NCBI RefSeq assembly: GCF_016526145.1
Contig: NZ_JADDUE010000005.1
Span: 248,001 to 312,000, forward strand
Origin: Saccharopolyspora galaxeae
GTDB taxonomy: Bacteria; Actinomycetota; Actinomycetes; Mycobacteriales; Pseudonocardiaceae
Direction of reading: 5' to 3'
DNA length: 64,000 nt
A model generated the notes under the pieces. It worked only from the letters and a program-made list of their open reading frames with translations. It was not told the DNA's origin and did not search any database. The first letter of the stretch is position 1. Each line of letters opens with the position of its first letter. The position numbers and the translations under genes were made by a program. Below are positions 41,322 through 49,785 of the stretch, one piece after another.

Positions 41322-42797
41322 TCAGACCCGCTGCTTCCGATCGTCGACCGCCCCCGGGTGCGCACCCATCCCGATCCGGGCGTAAGTCCGGGGACGGCTG
41401 CGGCGCAACCGAAGGCCCCACGCGCCACCGCCGAGCGCGACCACCAGGTACAGCAGCGGCAGCGACCAGGCCGCCGGATCGCCGGGCGCGACTCCCAGCA
41501 CGGTGCCGAACGAGCTCAGCGTCAGCACCAGGATCAGCCCGAGCAGCACCACCGCCGCCGCGGGCGCGAACAAGGTGCGCCACCTGCTGTGCCCGCCCGG
41601 ACCGTTGCGCAGGAAGTAGCCGACCACGGCCAGCGAGGTCGCGGTCACCAGCAGCAGCACGCCGAGCGCTCCGACCGAGGCGCCCCAGAAGAACAGGTAG
41701 ACGATCGGATCCCACCCGCCGATCGCGAAGACCACCACGAGCAGCAGCGCGATCGCGCTCTGCGTCGCCGATCCGGCGGTCGGCGCCGAGGTGCGCGGGC
41801 TGGTGCGCGCCCACCATCGCGGCCCGACGCCTTCCCGCCCGAGCGCGAAGAAGTAGCGGGCGCAGACGTGGTGGAACGAGAGCATCGCCGCGAACAGGCT
41901 CGTGACGTACAGCGCGGAGCCGATCGTGACCACCGCGGCGGGCAGCCGTTCGGCGGCGAGCACGAACAGCAGCTCGGTGGAGTGCTCCTCGGCCCGCGCG
42001 ACGATCCGCTCCGGCCCGGTCGCCACGGTCATCGCCCAGGTGGAGAACCCGTAGAGCGCACCGATCAGCACCAGCGACGAGTAGGTCGCGATCACCACGG
42101 TGCGCCTGCCCCGCGCTTCCTCGGTCAGCACGGTGGAATTCTCGAACCCGATGAACCCGGTGAAGGCGATCACCAGGATCACCCCGGCGGTGCCGGTCAG
42201 CAGTTGCGCCGGGTTCAGCGTGTCCGCAACGACGCCCGCGGCGGCGGGCCGGGCCACGAACGCTGCGTCGTAGACCAGGATCACCAGCACCTCGGCGGCC
42301 AGCAGCACGCCGAGCACCCGCCCGTTGATGTCGATGCGCAGCACGCCCAGCACCGCCACGCCCGCCAGCCCGATCCCGGCGTAGAGCCACCAGGGGTGGG
42401 CGCCGCCGCCGAGCCCGCGGACCAGGTCGGCGGCGCCCACTCCGAAACCGCCGAGGAGGCTGACCTGGAGCACGTTGTAGGCCAGCAACGCCACCCCGCC
42501 CGCAGCGGTGCCGGAAACCCGGCCGAGACCTTTGGCGATGTAGGCGTAGAAGGCGCCCGCGTTCTCGACCTGGCGGGCCATCGTCACGTAACCGATCGCG
42601 AACAGGCCCAGCACCAGCGCGATCGCCAGGTAGCCGACGGGGATGCCGTTGACCCCGGAGACGGCGAAACCGCTGACCGCTCCCCCGGCGACGACCGTTT
42701 CCGGCGCCGCGGCGGCCACGGTGAAGAACACGATCGCGGGCACGCCCAGCCGGGATCCGGCCAGCGAACCGGTCTCCGCGCTCCCGTTCGACGACAT
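41322..42797 (-). CDS. APC-family amino acid permease
   Basis: 491 residues with 12 or more hydrophobic segments. The first helix region VFFTVAAAAPETVVAGGAVSG holds the unwound Gly-rich APC motif. GYVTMARQVENAGAFYAYIAKGLGR is the second-helix and loop signature, and FTGFIGFENSTVLTEEARG the helix 6 region. Substrate unknown; amino acids or amines are typical. ATG 42797 was chosen; an open frame to 42944 adds only an Arg-rich leader. Confidence 0.85.
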   Translation of the reverse strand: MSSNGSAETGSLAGSRLGVPAIVFFTVAAAAPETVVAGGAVSGFAVSGVNGIPVGYLAIALVLGLFAIGYVTMARQVENAGAFYAYIAKGLGRVSGTAAGGVALLAYNVLQVSLLGGFGVGAADLVRGLGGGAHPWWLYAGIGLAGVAVLGVLRIDINGRVLGVLLAAEVLVILVYDAAFVARPAAAGVVADTLNPAQLLTGTAGVILVIAFTGFIGFENSTVLTEEARGRRTVVIATYSSLVLIGALYGFSTWAMTVATGPERIVARAEEHSTELLFVLAAERLPAAVVTIGSALYVTSLFAAMLSFHHVCARYFFALGREGVGPRWWARTSPRTSAPTAGSATQSAIALLLVVVFAIGGWDPIVYLFFWGASVGALGVLLLVTATSLAVVGYFLRNGPGGHSRWRTLFAPAAAVVLLGLILVLTLSSFGTVLGVAPGDPAAWSLPLLYLVVALGGGAWGLRLRRSRPRTYARIGMGAHPGAVDDRKQRV

Positions 42798-42964
42798 CTC
42801 CACCCCGGATCGTCGCGGCCGAAGACGCCACCTGCGCGAGCGCCTCATGCACCGCCGGACAAGGTAACGGCTCGCCAGCCGCGGGAAGATCCTCCAGAAG
42901 CGCGATCTTGGCGGCCGAGCGCGCTCGACTTCCGAAGGGAACACCGGCCGCTTCGTTCGTGTTT

Positions 42965-42986
42965 GACTTCGAGTTAACCCGAAGTC
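42965..42986. promoter_or_regulatory. 22-bp near-perfect palindrome upstream of the ABC exporter
   Basis: GACTTCG (42965-42971) and CGAAGTC (42980-42986) flank AGTTAACC. The whole 22 bp is self-complementary except for one symmetric pair. It lies about 105 bp before the ABC gene in the divergent gap (42798-43090) and looks like a dimeric repressor site. No regulator gene is directly adjacent. Confidence 0.55.
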
Positions 42987-43090
42987 GCAGCATCGGCTTC
43001 GGCGCGCGACACCACCGCGCGGCTGCTCCGCGACCCGGCCGACCCGAACCGGGCGGGCGCGGACGAACTCGACACGAGAGGACCACCACG

Positions 43091-45010
43091 ATGACCTCTG
43101 GCGTCAGCTGGGAGACGATGCGCTCCTTCGCCGGTGACCAGTCGGTGACCCGGCAACGCCTGGCCCCCGGCCTCGCGCGGCGGATCACCCGTTACGCCCG
43201 CCCCTACGCCCGCGACATCGTCCCGTTCCTGCTGCTGGTCGCCGCGTCCGCGGTGATCGGGATCGTGACGCCGCTGCTGTTCAAGGCGATCATCGACAAC
43301 GGCATCGTGCCGCGGAACCTGCACGTGGTGGCATGGCTCGCCGGGCTGGTCGCGCTGGTCGCGGTGCTGGAGGCGGTGCTGTCGCTGGCGCAGCGCTGGT
43401 ACTCGGCGAAGCTGGGCGAAGGGCTCATCTACGACCTGCGGTCCGAGGTGTTCGACCACGTGCAGCGGATGCCGGTGGCGTTCTTCGTGCGCGCGCAGAC
43501 CGGTTCGCTGGTCAGCAGGCTCAACAGCGACGTGATCGGGGCGCAGCGGGCGCTGACCAGCACGCTGTCCTCGGTGGTGTCGAACGTGCTGAGCCTGGTG
43601 CTGGTGCTGGCCACGATGTTCACGCTGTCCTGGCAGATCACGCTGATCGCGCTGGCGCTGCTGCCGCTGTTCCTGCTGCCGGTGCGCTGGGTCGGCCGCA
43701 AGCTGCAGACCGTCACCCGCGAGCAGATGAAGACCGACGCGCAGCTGAGCTCGCTGATGACCGAACGTTTCGGGGTCGGCGGCGCGATGCTGGCGAAGCT
43801 CTACGGCCGCACCGAGGACGAGGCGGGCATGTTCTCCTCGCGCGCGGCGCGGGTGCGCGACCTGGGCGTCGTATCGGCGATGTACAGCAGGGTGTTCTTC
43901 GTGGCGCTGACGCTGCTGGCGGCGCTGGCCACGGCCGTGGTCTACGGGCTCGGCGGTTCGCTGGTGATCTCCGGGGCGTTCCAGCTGGGCACGCTGGTGG
44001 CGCTGGCGACCCTGCTGAGCCGCCTGTACGGGCCGTTGACCGCGCTGTCGAACGTGCACGTGGACGTGATGACGGCGCTGGTGAGCTTCGACCGGGTCTT
44101 CGAGGTGCTCGACCTCAAGCCGATGATCGAGGAGAAGCCGGACGCCGTGCGCCTGCAGGTCCGCTCCGGCAGCGCCGACGTCGAGTTCGAGCACGTGTCG
44201 TTCCGCTACCCGGCCTCCAGCGAGATCTCGCTGGCCTCGCTGGAGTCGGTCGCCCGCAGCGAGCAGGCACCGGCGCACGAGGTGCTGCGCGACATCAGCT
44301 TCCGGGCCGAACCCGGGCAGACCGTTGCGCTGGTCGGGCATTCCGGCGCGGGCAAGACCACGCTCACCAACCTCGCGGGACGGCTCTACGACGTCGACTC
44401 CGGAACCGTGCGGGTGGCCGGGCACGACGTGCGGGACGTGACGCTGAAGTCGCTGTACGCGACGGTCGGCGTGGTCACGCAAGACCCGCACCTGTTCCAC
44501 GATTCGATCCGCGCCAACCTCGCCTACGCCCGGCCCGGTGCTTCCGACGACGAGCTGTTCGAGGCGCTGCGCACCGCCCAGCTGCACGAGCTGATCGACG
44601 AACTGCCGGAGGGCTTGGACACCGTCGTCGGCGACCGCGGCTACCGGCTCTCCGGCGGGGAGAAGCAGCGGCTGGCCATCGCCCGGCTGCTGCTGAAGGC
44701 TCCGCCGGTGGTGGTGCTGGACGAGGCGACCGCGCACCTGGACTCGGAGTCGGAGGCCGCGGTGCAGCAAGCGCTGTCCACCGCGCTGTCGGGCCGGACG
44801 GCGCTGGTCATCGCGCACCGGCTGGCGACCATCCGGGAAGCGGACAAGATCCTGGTGATCTCCGGCGGCCACATCGCCGAACAGGGCACGCACGCCGACC
44901 TGCTCGCCCGCGGCGGGCTCTACTCGGAGCTGTACCGCACCCAGTTCGCCCAGCAGGAAACCGCACCGCCGGCCGGCAACGGCCACCTCCCGAGCCTTGT
45001 TTCCGAGTGA
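43091..45010 (+). CDS. ABC exporter, fused TM-NBD half transporter
   Basis: 639 residues. The six-helix exporter domain (about 35-330) contains VFDHVQRMPVAFFVRAQTGS, the coupling-helix region. The NBD (about 375-620) has Walker A GHSGAGKTT, the Q-loop TQDPHLFHDS, the signature LSGGEKQRLAIARLLL, Walker B VVVLDEATAHLD and IAHRLATI. An insertion of ~22 residues (SSEISLASLESVARSEQAP) precedes Walker A. A single half-transporter would work as a homodimer, probably for lipids or drugs. The stop codon lies inside repeat copy D. Confidence 0.9.
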   Translation: MTSGVSWETMRSFAGDQSVTRQRLAPGLARRITRYARPYARDIVPFLLLVAASAVIGIVTPLLFKAIIDNGIVPRNLHVVAWLAGLVALVAVLEAVLSLAQRWYSAKLGEGLIYDLRSEVFDHVQRMPVAFFVRAQTGSLVSRLNSDVIGAQRALTSTLSSVVSNVLSLVLVLATMFTLSWQITLIALALLPLFLLPVRWVGRKLQTVTREQMKTDAQLSSLMTERFGVGGAMLAKLYGRTEDEAGMFSSRAARVRDLGVVSAMYSRVFFVALTLLAALATAVVYGLGGSLVISGAFQLGTLVALATLLSRLYGPLTALSNVHVDVMTALVSFDRVFEVLDLKPMIEEKPDAVRLQVRSGSADVEFEHVSFRYPASSEISLASLESVARSEQAPAHEVLRDISFRAEPGQTVALVGHSGAGKTTLTNLAGRLYDVDSGTVRVAGHDVRDVTLKSLYATVGVVTQDPHLFHDSIRANLAYARPGASDDELFEALRTAQLHELIDELPEGLDTVVGDRGYRLSGGEKQRLAIARLLLKAPPVVVLDEATAHLDSESEAAVQQALSTALSGRTALVIAHRLATIREADKILVISGGHIAEQGTHADLLARGGLYSELYRTQFAQQETAPPAGNGHLPSLVSE

Positions 45011-45054
45011 ACGGCCTGTTGAACCAATCGAGTCGGACGAACGGTCCGTTCACT
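45006..45054. repeat. Convergent-gene inverted repeat, copy D (terminator-like)
   Basis: 15-bp arms (45006-45020, 45040-45054) matching at 13 positions, with AGTGAACGG and CCGTTCACT at the outer ends. It overlaps the stop codon of the ABC exporter gene. Confidence 0.78.
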
Positions 45055-45162
45055 GGTGAAACAGGGAACGGTCACGCCTGACGCGCATAGCGCTCCCCGG
45101 CGATGCGGCCCACAAGCCGATCCAGCGCCGGGGAGCGAAGCGCAGGACGGTCCTCCCGTTCC

Positions 45163-45213
45163 GAGCGAACGGACTGTTCGACCGATCCAGCCGGACCAAC
45201 GGTCCGCCCACCC
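45163..45213. repeat. Convergent-gene inverted repeat, copy E (decayed)
   Basis: The left arm GAGCGAACGGACTGTTCG (45163-45180) is almost identical to the left arm of copy A. The right arm (45196-45213) matches its complement at only 12 of 18 positions. It lies between copy D and the end of the convergent marR gene (45226). Confidence 0.65.
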
Positions 45214-45225
45214 GTGGTGAACCGG

Positions 45226-45717
45226 CTACGTGCCGAGCCGTCCGTCCGGGTCGATGCGGCGGAGCATCGCACCGCAGATCTCGCCGAGTTGCTGGACCTG
45301 GGTGCCGGTGAGGGCGTCGAACACCAGCGACCGCACCCGTTCCACGTGGCCGGGAGCGGATTCGACGACCTTGCGGTAGCCGGCTTCGGTGAGTTCGGCG
45401 AGGTTGCTGCGACCGTCGCAAGTGGACTTGGCGCGCCGCACCCACCCGTTGTTCTCCAGCCGCGCCACCACGTGCGAGACGCGGGATGGCGAAGCGGCGG
45501 CCTGCGCGGCGAGATCGCTCATCCGCAGCGTGCGGTCCGGGCGTTCGGACAGCATCGCCAGCACCCAGTAGCCGAAGTGCGTCAGATCCGAGTCCCGTTG
45601 CAACTGGGTGTCCAGCGCGGCGGGCAGCAGCGTCATGAGCATCGCGAGCTTGCGCCAGGCGTGCTGCTCGTCGTCGCTCAACCACGGGGGGTCGCTCGAC
45701 CGCTGCAGCTCGTCCAT
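45226..45717 (-). CDS. MarR-family regulator
   Basis: 163 residues. The winged helix runs about 50-125: LTHFGYWVLAMLSERPDRTL, RMSDLAAQAAASPSRVSHVVA, then the wing CDGRSNLAELTEAGYR. A Cys (in RRAKSTCDGRS) lies at the wing base and could be redox-active, but this is only a possibility. It is divergent from a ring-cleavage-type dioxygenase gene, with a perfect palindrome between, so it probably represses that gene. Confidence 0.87.
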   Translation of the reverse strand: MDELQRSSDPPWLSDDEQHAWRKLAMLMTLLPAALDTQLQRDSDLTHFGYWVLAMLSERPDRTLRMSDLAAQAAASPSRVSHVVARLENNGWVRRAKSTCDGRSNLAELTEAGYRKVVESAPGHVERVRSLVFDALTGTQVQQLGEICGAMLRRIDPDGRLGT

Positions 45718-45801
45718 CCGGCGAGTCTAACCGCCGTCCTGCGCCCCCTCGCCGATCGCCGGGGCGCCTTGAACCCGGTCCTGCCACGGCCTACGCTGTT
45801 A

Positions 45802-45815
45802 ATTGAAGCTTCAAT
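45802..45815. promoter_or_regulatory. MarR operator before the DODA dioxygenase gene
   Basis: ATTGAAGCTTCAAT is a perfect 14-bp palindrome. It lies 17 bp before the dioxygenase start and 85 bp from the marR start, overlapping the likely -10 region (GTTAAT). Similar short palindromes are typical of MarR sites. Confidence 0.75.
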
Positions 45816-45831
45816 CAAGTGGAGGCCGGCG

Positions 45832-46611
45832 ATGTCGCAGTCGATGCCCGCGATCTACCTCAGCCACGGAGCGCCACCGCTGGTCGACGACGCGCTGTGG
45901 ACCGGCCAGCTCGCGGACTGGGCGGGGAACCTGCCGCGGCCGAAGGCGATTCTGGTGGTCTCGGCGCACTGGGAATCCGCGCCTTGCACGCTCGGGGCGA
46001 CCGCGGACGGCGTGCCGCTGACCTACGACTTCTGGGGTTTCGCGCCGCGCTACTACGAAACCGTCTACCCGAGTCCTGGTGCTCCCGAGCTGGCCGCGAA
46101 GGTCGCCGCGCTGATGCCGGACGACGAACCGGTGGCCCACCAGCCGGACCGCGGGCTCGACCACGGTGCCTACGTGCCGTTGACCGTGATGTACCCGGAC
46201 GCGGACGTGCCGGTGCTGCAGGTGTCGATGCCGACGTTGGATCCGGAGCGGTTGCTGCAGCTCGGGCGGCGGCTGCGGCCGTTGCGGGACGAAGGCGTGC
46301 TGATCATCGGCTCCGGTTTCACCACGCACGGCCTGCCGTTCCTCAGCGACATGCGCCCGAACGCCGCGGCTCCCGGCTGGTCCCGCGAGTTCGACGCGTG
46401 GGCAGGAGAAACGCTGGGGCGCGGGGACGTGGACGAACTCGCCGCCTACGCCGATCGCGCGCCCGGGATGCCCTACGCGCACCCGACGGCCGAGCACTTC
46501 GCGCCGATGTTCGTCACCCTCGGCGCGGCACGCGATCCGGGAACTGCGCCGGACCAGCTCATCGACGGCTATTGGATGGGGCTGGCGAAGCGGTCGTTCC
46601 AGGTGGGGTGA
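45832..46611 (+). CDS. DODA-type (class III) extradiol dioxygenase
   Basis: 259 residues of the LigB/4,5-DOPA dioxygenase group. YLSHGAPPL and VVSAHWES provide metal-ligand His residues. LDHGAYVPLTVMYP and SGFTTHGLP complete the usual His set. Such proteins open catechol-like rings or serve in quinone/catechol detoxification under MarR control. GGAGG precedes ATG 45832. No aromatic pathway genes are next to it, so detoxification is more likely than catabolism. Confidence 0.87.
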   Translation: MSQSMPAIYLSHGAPPLVDDALWTGQLADWAGNLPRPKAILVVSAHWESAPCTLGATADGVPLTYDFWGFAPRYYETVYPSPGAPELAAKVAALMPDDEPVAHQPDRGLDHGAYVPLTVMYPDADVPVLQVSMPTLDPERLLQLGRRLRPLRDEGVLIIGSGFTTHGLPFLSDMRPNAAAPGWSREFDAWAGETLGRGDVDELAAYADRAPGMPYAHPTAEHFAPMFVTLGAARDPGTAPDQLIDGYWMGLAKRSFQVG

Positions 46612-46715
46612 GCGGCTGCGACTCTCGGGCGGCCGGTCGCACGCGGTCCCTACCGCGGCGTGCCGGGATGGCAGCGGGGTCCTGCCGCGTCCTCGGGCCG
46701 CAGTGCCGACACCGC

Positions 46716-47690
46716 TCAGCGGCTGAGCAGCATCTCTGCGCCGCGTGTGTTGATCACCCGCTGCGGCGGGATGCCGCATTCCTCGGCCCGCGCGCAGCCG
46801 TGGGACTGCCAGGCGAGCTGGCCGGGGGCGTGCGCGTCGGAATCGATGGCGAACTCGCAGCCCAGCTCGAACGCGCGCCGCAGCAGCGCCCGCGGCGGAT
46901 CCAGCCGCTCGGGACGCGAGTTGATCTCGACCGCGACGCCGTGCTCCCGGCAGGCCGCGAACACCTCGTCGGCGTCGAACTCGGACGGCGGGCGGCTCGA
47001 CCGCAACCGCCCGGTGCAGTGCCCGAGCACGTCGACCCGCGGGTTCGCCACCGCCGCCAGCATCCGCCGGGTCATCGCCGCCGAATCCATCCGCAGCTTG
47101 GAATGCACGCTGGCCACCACGAACTCGAGCCCGGCCAGCACCTCGGGGTCCTGGTCCAGCGAGCCGTCGTCGAGGATGTCCACCTCGATGCCGGTCAGCA
47201 CCCGGAACGGGCGCATCGCCGAGTTGAGCTCGGCGACCAGTTCGAGCTGGTGGTGCAGCCGCTCGGTGCTGAGCCCCCGCGCCACGGTCAGCCGCGGTGA
47301 GTGATCGGTCAGCACCATCCACTCGTGCCCGAGTTCCCGCGCCGTGGCGGCCATTTCCTCGATCGGGCTGCCGCCGTCGGACCAGTCGGAGTGGGTGTGG
47401 CAGTCACCGCGCAACGCCGCGCGCAACGGCCCGGCCCGCTCCGCGCCTTCTTCCCGAAGCCGGGCCAGGTAGTCCGGTGTCGCGCCGCGCTCGGCCTGCT
47501 CGATCACGCGCGCGGTGGTCTTGCCGATGCCCGCCAGGTCGGTCAGCCGCCCGGCCGCGGCGCGGTCGGCGAGGTCGTCGTGCGAGTCCGCGACCTGCGC
47601 CGCCCGCCGGAACGCCCGCACCCGGTAGGTCGGTTCGCCCGCGCGTTCCAACCAGAACGCGATCTCCCGCAAAGCCCGCGCAGAGTCCAT
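46716..47690 (-). CDS. PHP-domain phosphoesterase with N-terminal helix-hairpin-helix
   Basis: 324 residues. Residues 1-75 resemble the helix-hairpin-helix start of PolX-like proteins (LTDLAGIGKTTARVIEQA). The PHP domain follows, with GDCHTHSDWSDGG, LTDHSPRLTV, GIEVDILDDG, VASVHSKLRM, DVLGHCTG and AIDSDAHAPGQL. These supply a nearly complete metal-binding His/Asp/Glu set. No polymerase domain is present. It is likely a phosphoesterase or DNA-repair-linked exonuclease; the substrate is unknown. Confidence 0.85.
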   Translation of the reverse strand: MDSARALREIAFWLERAGEPTYRVRAFRRAAQVADSHDDLADRAAAGRLTDLAGIGKTTARVIEQAERGATPDYLARLREEGAERAGPLRAALRGDCHTHSDWSDGGSPIEEMAATARELGHEWMVLTDHSPRLTVARGLSTERLHHQLELVAELNSAMRPFRVLTGIEVDILDDGSLDQDPEVLAGLEFVVASVHSKLRMDSAAMTRRMLAAVANPRVDVLGHCTGRLRSSRPPSEFDADEVFAACREHGVAVEINSRPERLDPPRALLRRAFELGCEFAIDSDAHAPGQLAWQSHGCARAEECGIPPQRVINTRGAEMLLSR

Positions 47691-47734
47691 GCAGCGTTGG
47701 TAACCCCGCGCGCGTCGGCGCGCACGTCCGGGCG

Positions 47735-49597
47735 TCACCGCAGCGAGCCCGACCACCGGTCCAATTCGGCCTGGGCAGCGGAGAGCTGTTGCGGCGAAGG
47801 GGACTCCGGACCGTTGGCGACGAGCGCGTAGTGCATCGTGCCGGGTTCGCCCGCAACCTCGAGCACGAGCCTTGAGTCCTTTGTGGAGGAAATCGCTTTT
47901 CCTGGCTCGTAATTCGGGATCCCGTGCACGCTGCCGATGTCGGAGACGACCGTGGTGTTGGTATCGCCGAAGGTTTCCGGCAAGTGCAGCTCGGTGGGCG
48001 CGTCCGATGCGCCTCCGCGCCACGCGAGGACTCCGTACTGTCCTTCGCCGACGAGTTCCCGCACGGCGGGCATGTCGGCGGGAATCTCGTTCCACGTCAA
48101 CGTCTTGTCGCCGTCGCGGGATCGGTCCTCGTAGGTGAACGCCGCGGTCTCGCCGTCGACCGCGCGGGGATACAACCGGTCCAGCACGCGCGGGTCCGCG
48201 CGCAGCCGGAGCTTTCCGGTCTCGTCGCGGCTCACCACGGAATGGTCCTCGCCGTTCCAGGCGTCACCTTCGGTCTCGACCTTGTCCGGGTTGCCGTTCA
48301 TCGGCTCGTGGTGCCGATCGTGGTAGATGTCCCACTGCCACTGGGTTCCGGACAGCACCGAGCCGGAGTGCGCCGCGCCGCGCCACCAGTCCGCGCCGGA
48401 CAACCGGGAATCCATGGCCTGGTACAGGCCCTTCAGCACGGTCGGATACTTGTCCGCCGTGGACCCGCCGAGCGGATGCCCGAACTCGGAGACGAAGCCG
48501 GTCGTGCCGAGTTCGGCCGCACGATCGCGGATCTGGGCGAAATCGGCGACGTTCTCACCGTCCTTCGCCTTGCCGTAGAGCCCGGACTGCGCGAGCGCGT
48601 GGTAGAAGTGCGCGTTGAACACGAAGCGGTCGCCGAGGTGTGCCAGCTCGGGGAAGCCGCCCGGTTCCCGCACGAACGGCACGTTGTTGTTCCAGAACAC
48701 CGTGGGTTCGACGTAAGCGGGCTTGTCCCGCCAGCCCGCCCTGTCCATGATGGACCGGAACCGTTCGAAGAACGGCCAGAGCTCGCCACGTTCCCAGCTC
48801 GCACCGTCCTGGCCCTCGTCGTAGTCGCCCGCCGACGGTTCGTTGAACGGGTCGAAGCCGATCATCCGCTGGAACTGCGCCGGAGTGAGGTGCTCGGCGA
48901 AGTAGCCGAGCGCGGCTTCGGCCTGCGCCAGGAAGGCGTCCTGGATGCCGACCTCACCGGCCGCGGTCGGAATCCGCCGGTTGTTCCAGAAGTCGGCCTT
49001 CGCCTGCTTGACCGCCTCGTTGTTCATCATGTTCTGTCCCCAGTGGAAGCAGACCCCGCAGTTCTCCGGCGGGTAGTCACCGCCTTCGACCACCCAGCGC
49101 GGCGCGCCGTCGCCGGTGTACCAGCTGTCCGGGCGGAACAGGTGCCGCGAGTATAGGTCCTGGTGGTAGTCCGGCAGCACCCAGAATCCGGCGTCGGCGA
49201 ACGCGGCCATCTGCTCGGTCACGCGCCGCAGGTACTCCCGGTCGATCCGGTCCGGCGCGGGCTGCACCCGCTCCCAGGAAAGCAGGAACCGCACGGTGTT
49301 CGCACCGGTGGATTCCCGCATCGCGGCGGCGGATTCGCGGGCTTCGGCGGTCGTGGCGAACGGCAGGTTGCCGTTCTCGCCCAGCTTCACCTCGCCGGAG
49401 ACGTTGAAGCCGCGCAACACCACCTCCCGGCCGTGACCGTCCCGATAGGACACTCCGGCGCCGGAACCGGCGAGGTCGAGCGAGCGGCTCGCCGCATCGT
49501 CGAACCAGGGCTCGCTCGCCGCCGCCGCGGGCTCGGCGGGCACCAGGGACAGCGGGACGAGCAGCAGGGCGAGCCCGGCGCCGAAGAAGCGGATCAT
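47735..49597 (-). CDS. Secreted GH5-family glycoside hydrolase (endoglycoceramidase-like)
   Basis: 620 residues from ATG 49597. A Sec signal peptide (FFGAGLALLLVPLSLVPAEPAAAAS) is cleaved near residue 27. The GH5 barrel shows LRGFNVSGEVKLG, NTVRFLLSWERVQP, YHQDLYSR, the acid/base Glu in IGFDPFNEPS and the nucleophile Glu in GFVSEFGHP. A C-terminal beta domain follows. The pattern is closest to the endoglycoceramidase-like GH5 group, which acts on glycolipids, but cellulase or glucosidase activity is possible. A palindromic operator lies about 40 bp upstream. Confidence 0.85.
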   Translation of the reverse strand: MIRFFGAGLALLLVPLSLVPAEPAAAASEPWFDDAASRSLDLAGSGAGVSYRDGHGREVVLRGFNVSGEVKLGENGNLPFATTAEARESAAAMRESTGANTVRFLLSWERVQPAPDRIDREYLRRVTEQMAAFADAGFWVLPDYHQDLYSRHLFRPDSWYTGDGAPRWVVEGGDYPPENCGVCFHWGQNMMNNEAVKQAKADFWNNRRIPTAAGEVGIQDAFLAQAEAALGYFAEHLTPAQFQRMIGFDPFNEPSAGDYDEGQDGASWERGELWPFFERFRSIMDRAGWRDKPAYVEPTVFWNNNVPFVREPGGFPELAHLGDRFVFNAHFYHALAQSGLYGKAKDGENVADFAQIRDRAAELGTTGFVSEFGHPLGGSTADKYPTVLKGLYQAMDSRLSGADWWRGAAHSGSVLSGTQWQWDIYHDRHHEPMNGNPDKVETEGDAWNGEDHSVVSRDETGKLRLRADPRVLDRLYPRAVDGETAAFTYEDRSRDGDKTLTWNEIPADMPAVRELVGEGQYGVLAWRGGASDAPTELHLPETFGDTNTTVVSDIGSVHGIPNYEPGKAISSTKDSRLVLEVAGEPGTMHYALVANGPESPSPQQLSAAQAELDRWSGSLR

Positions 49598-49638
49598 GGA
49601 CGACAAGCTACGAACCCGAGCACGACCCGGACAACAGC

Positions 49639-49661
49639 AAACGTGAACGGCGTTTACGTTT
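49639..49661. promoter_or_regulatory. LacI-type palindromic operator upstream of the GH5 gene
   Basis: A 23-nt site with ends AAACGT and ACGTTT around a central AACGGCGTT. It is self-complementary except at the centre base and one symmetric pair. The AT-rich flanks and central CG resemble LacI/CcpA-type operators. No LacI gene is in the window. Confidence 0.65.
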
Positions 49662-49785
49662 CACTCGTTCGGCGCAGTGCCGCAACCGTTCATCATCGCG
49701 CCGCACCGATTGACCTCGACCTCGGTCGAAGTAGCAACCTCCGGTAGCGGAAAGGCACGCCACGGGGACGGGATCGGGAGCCGGG

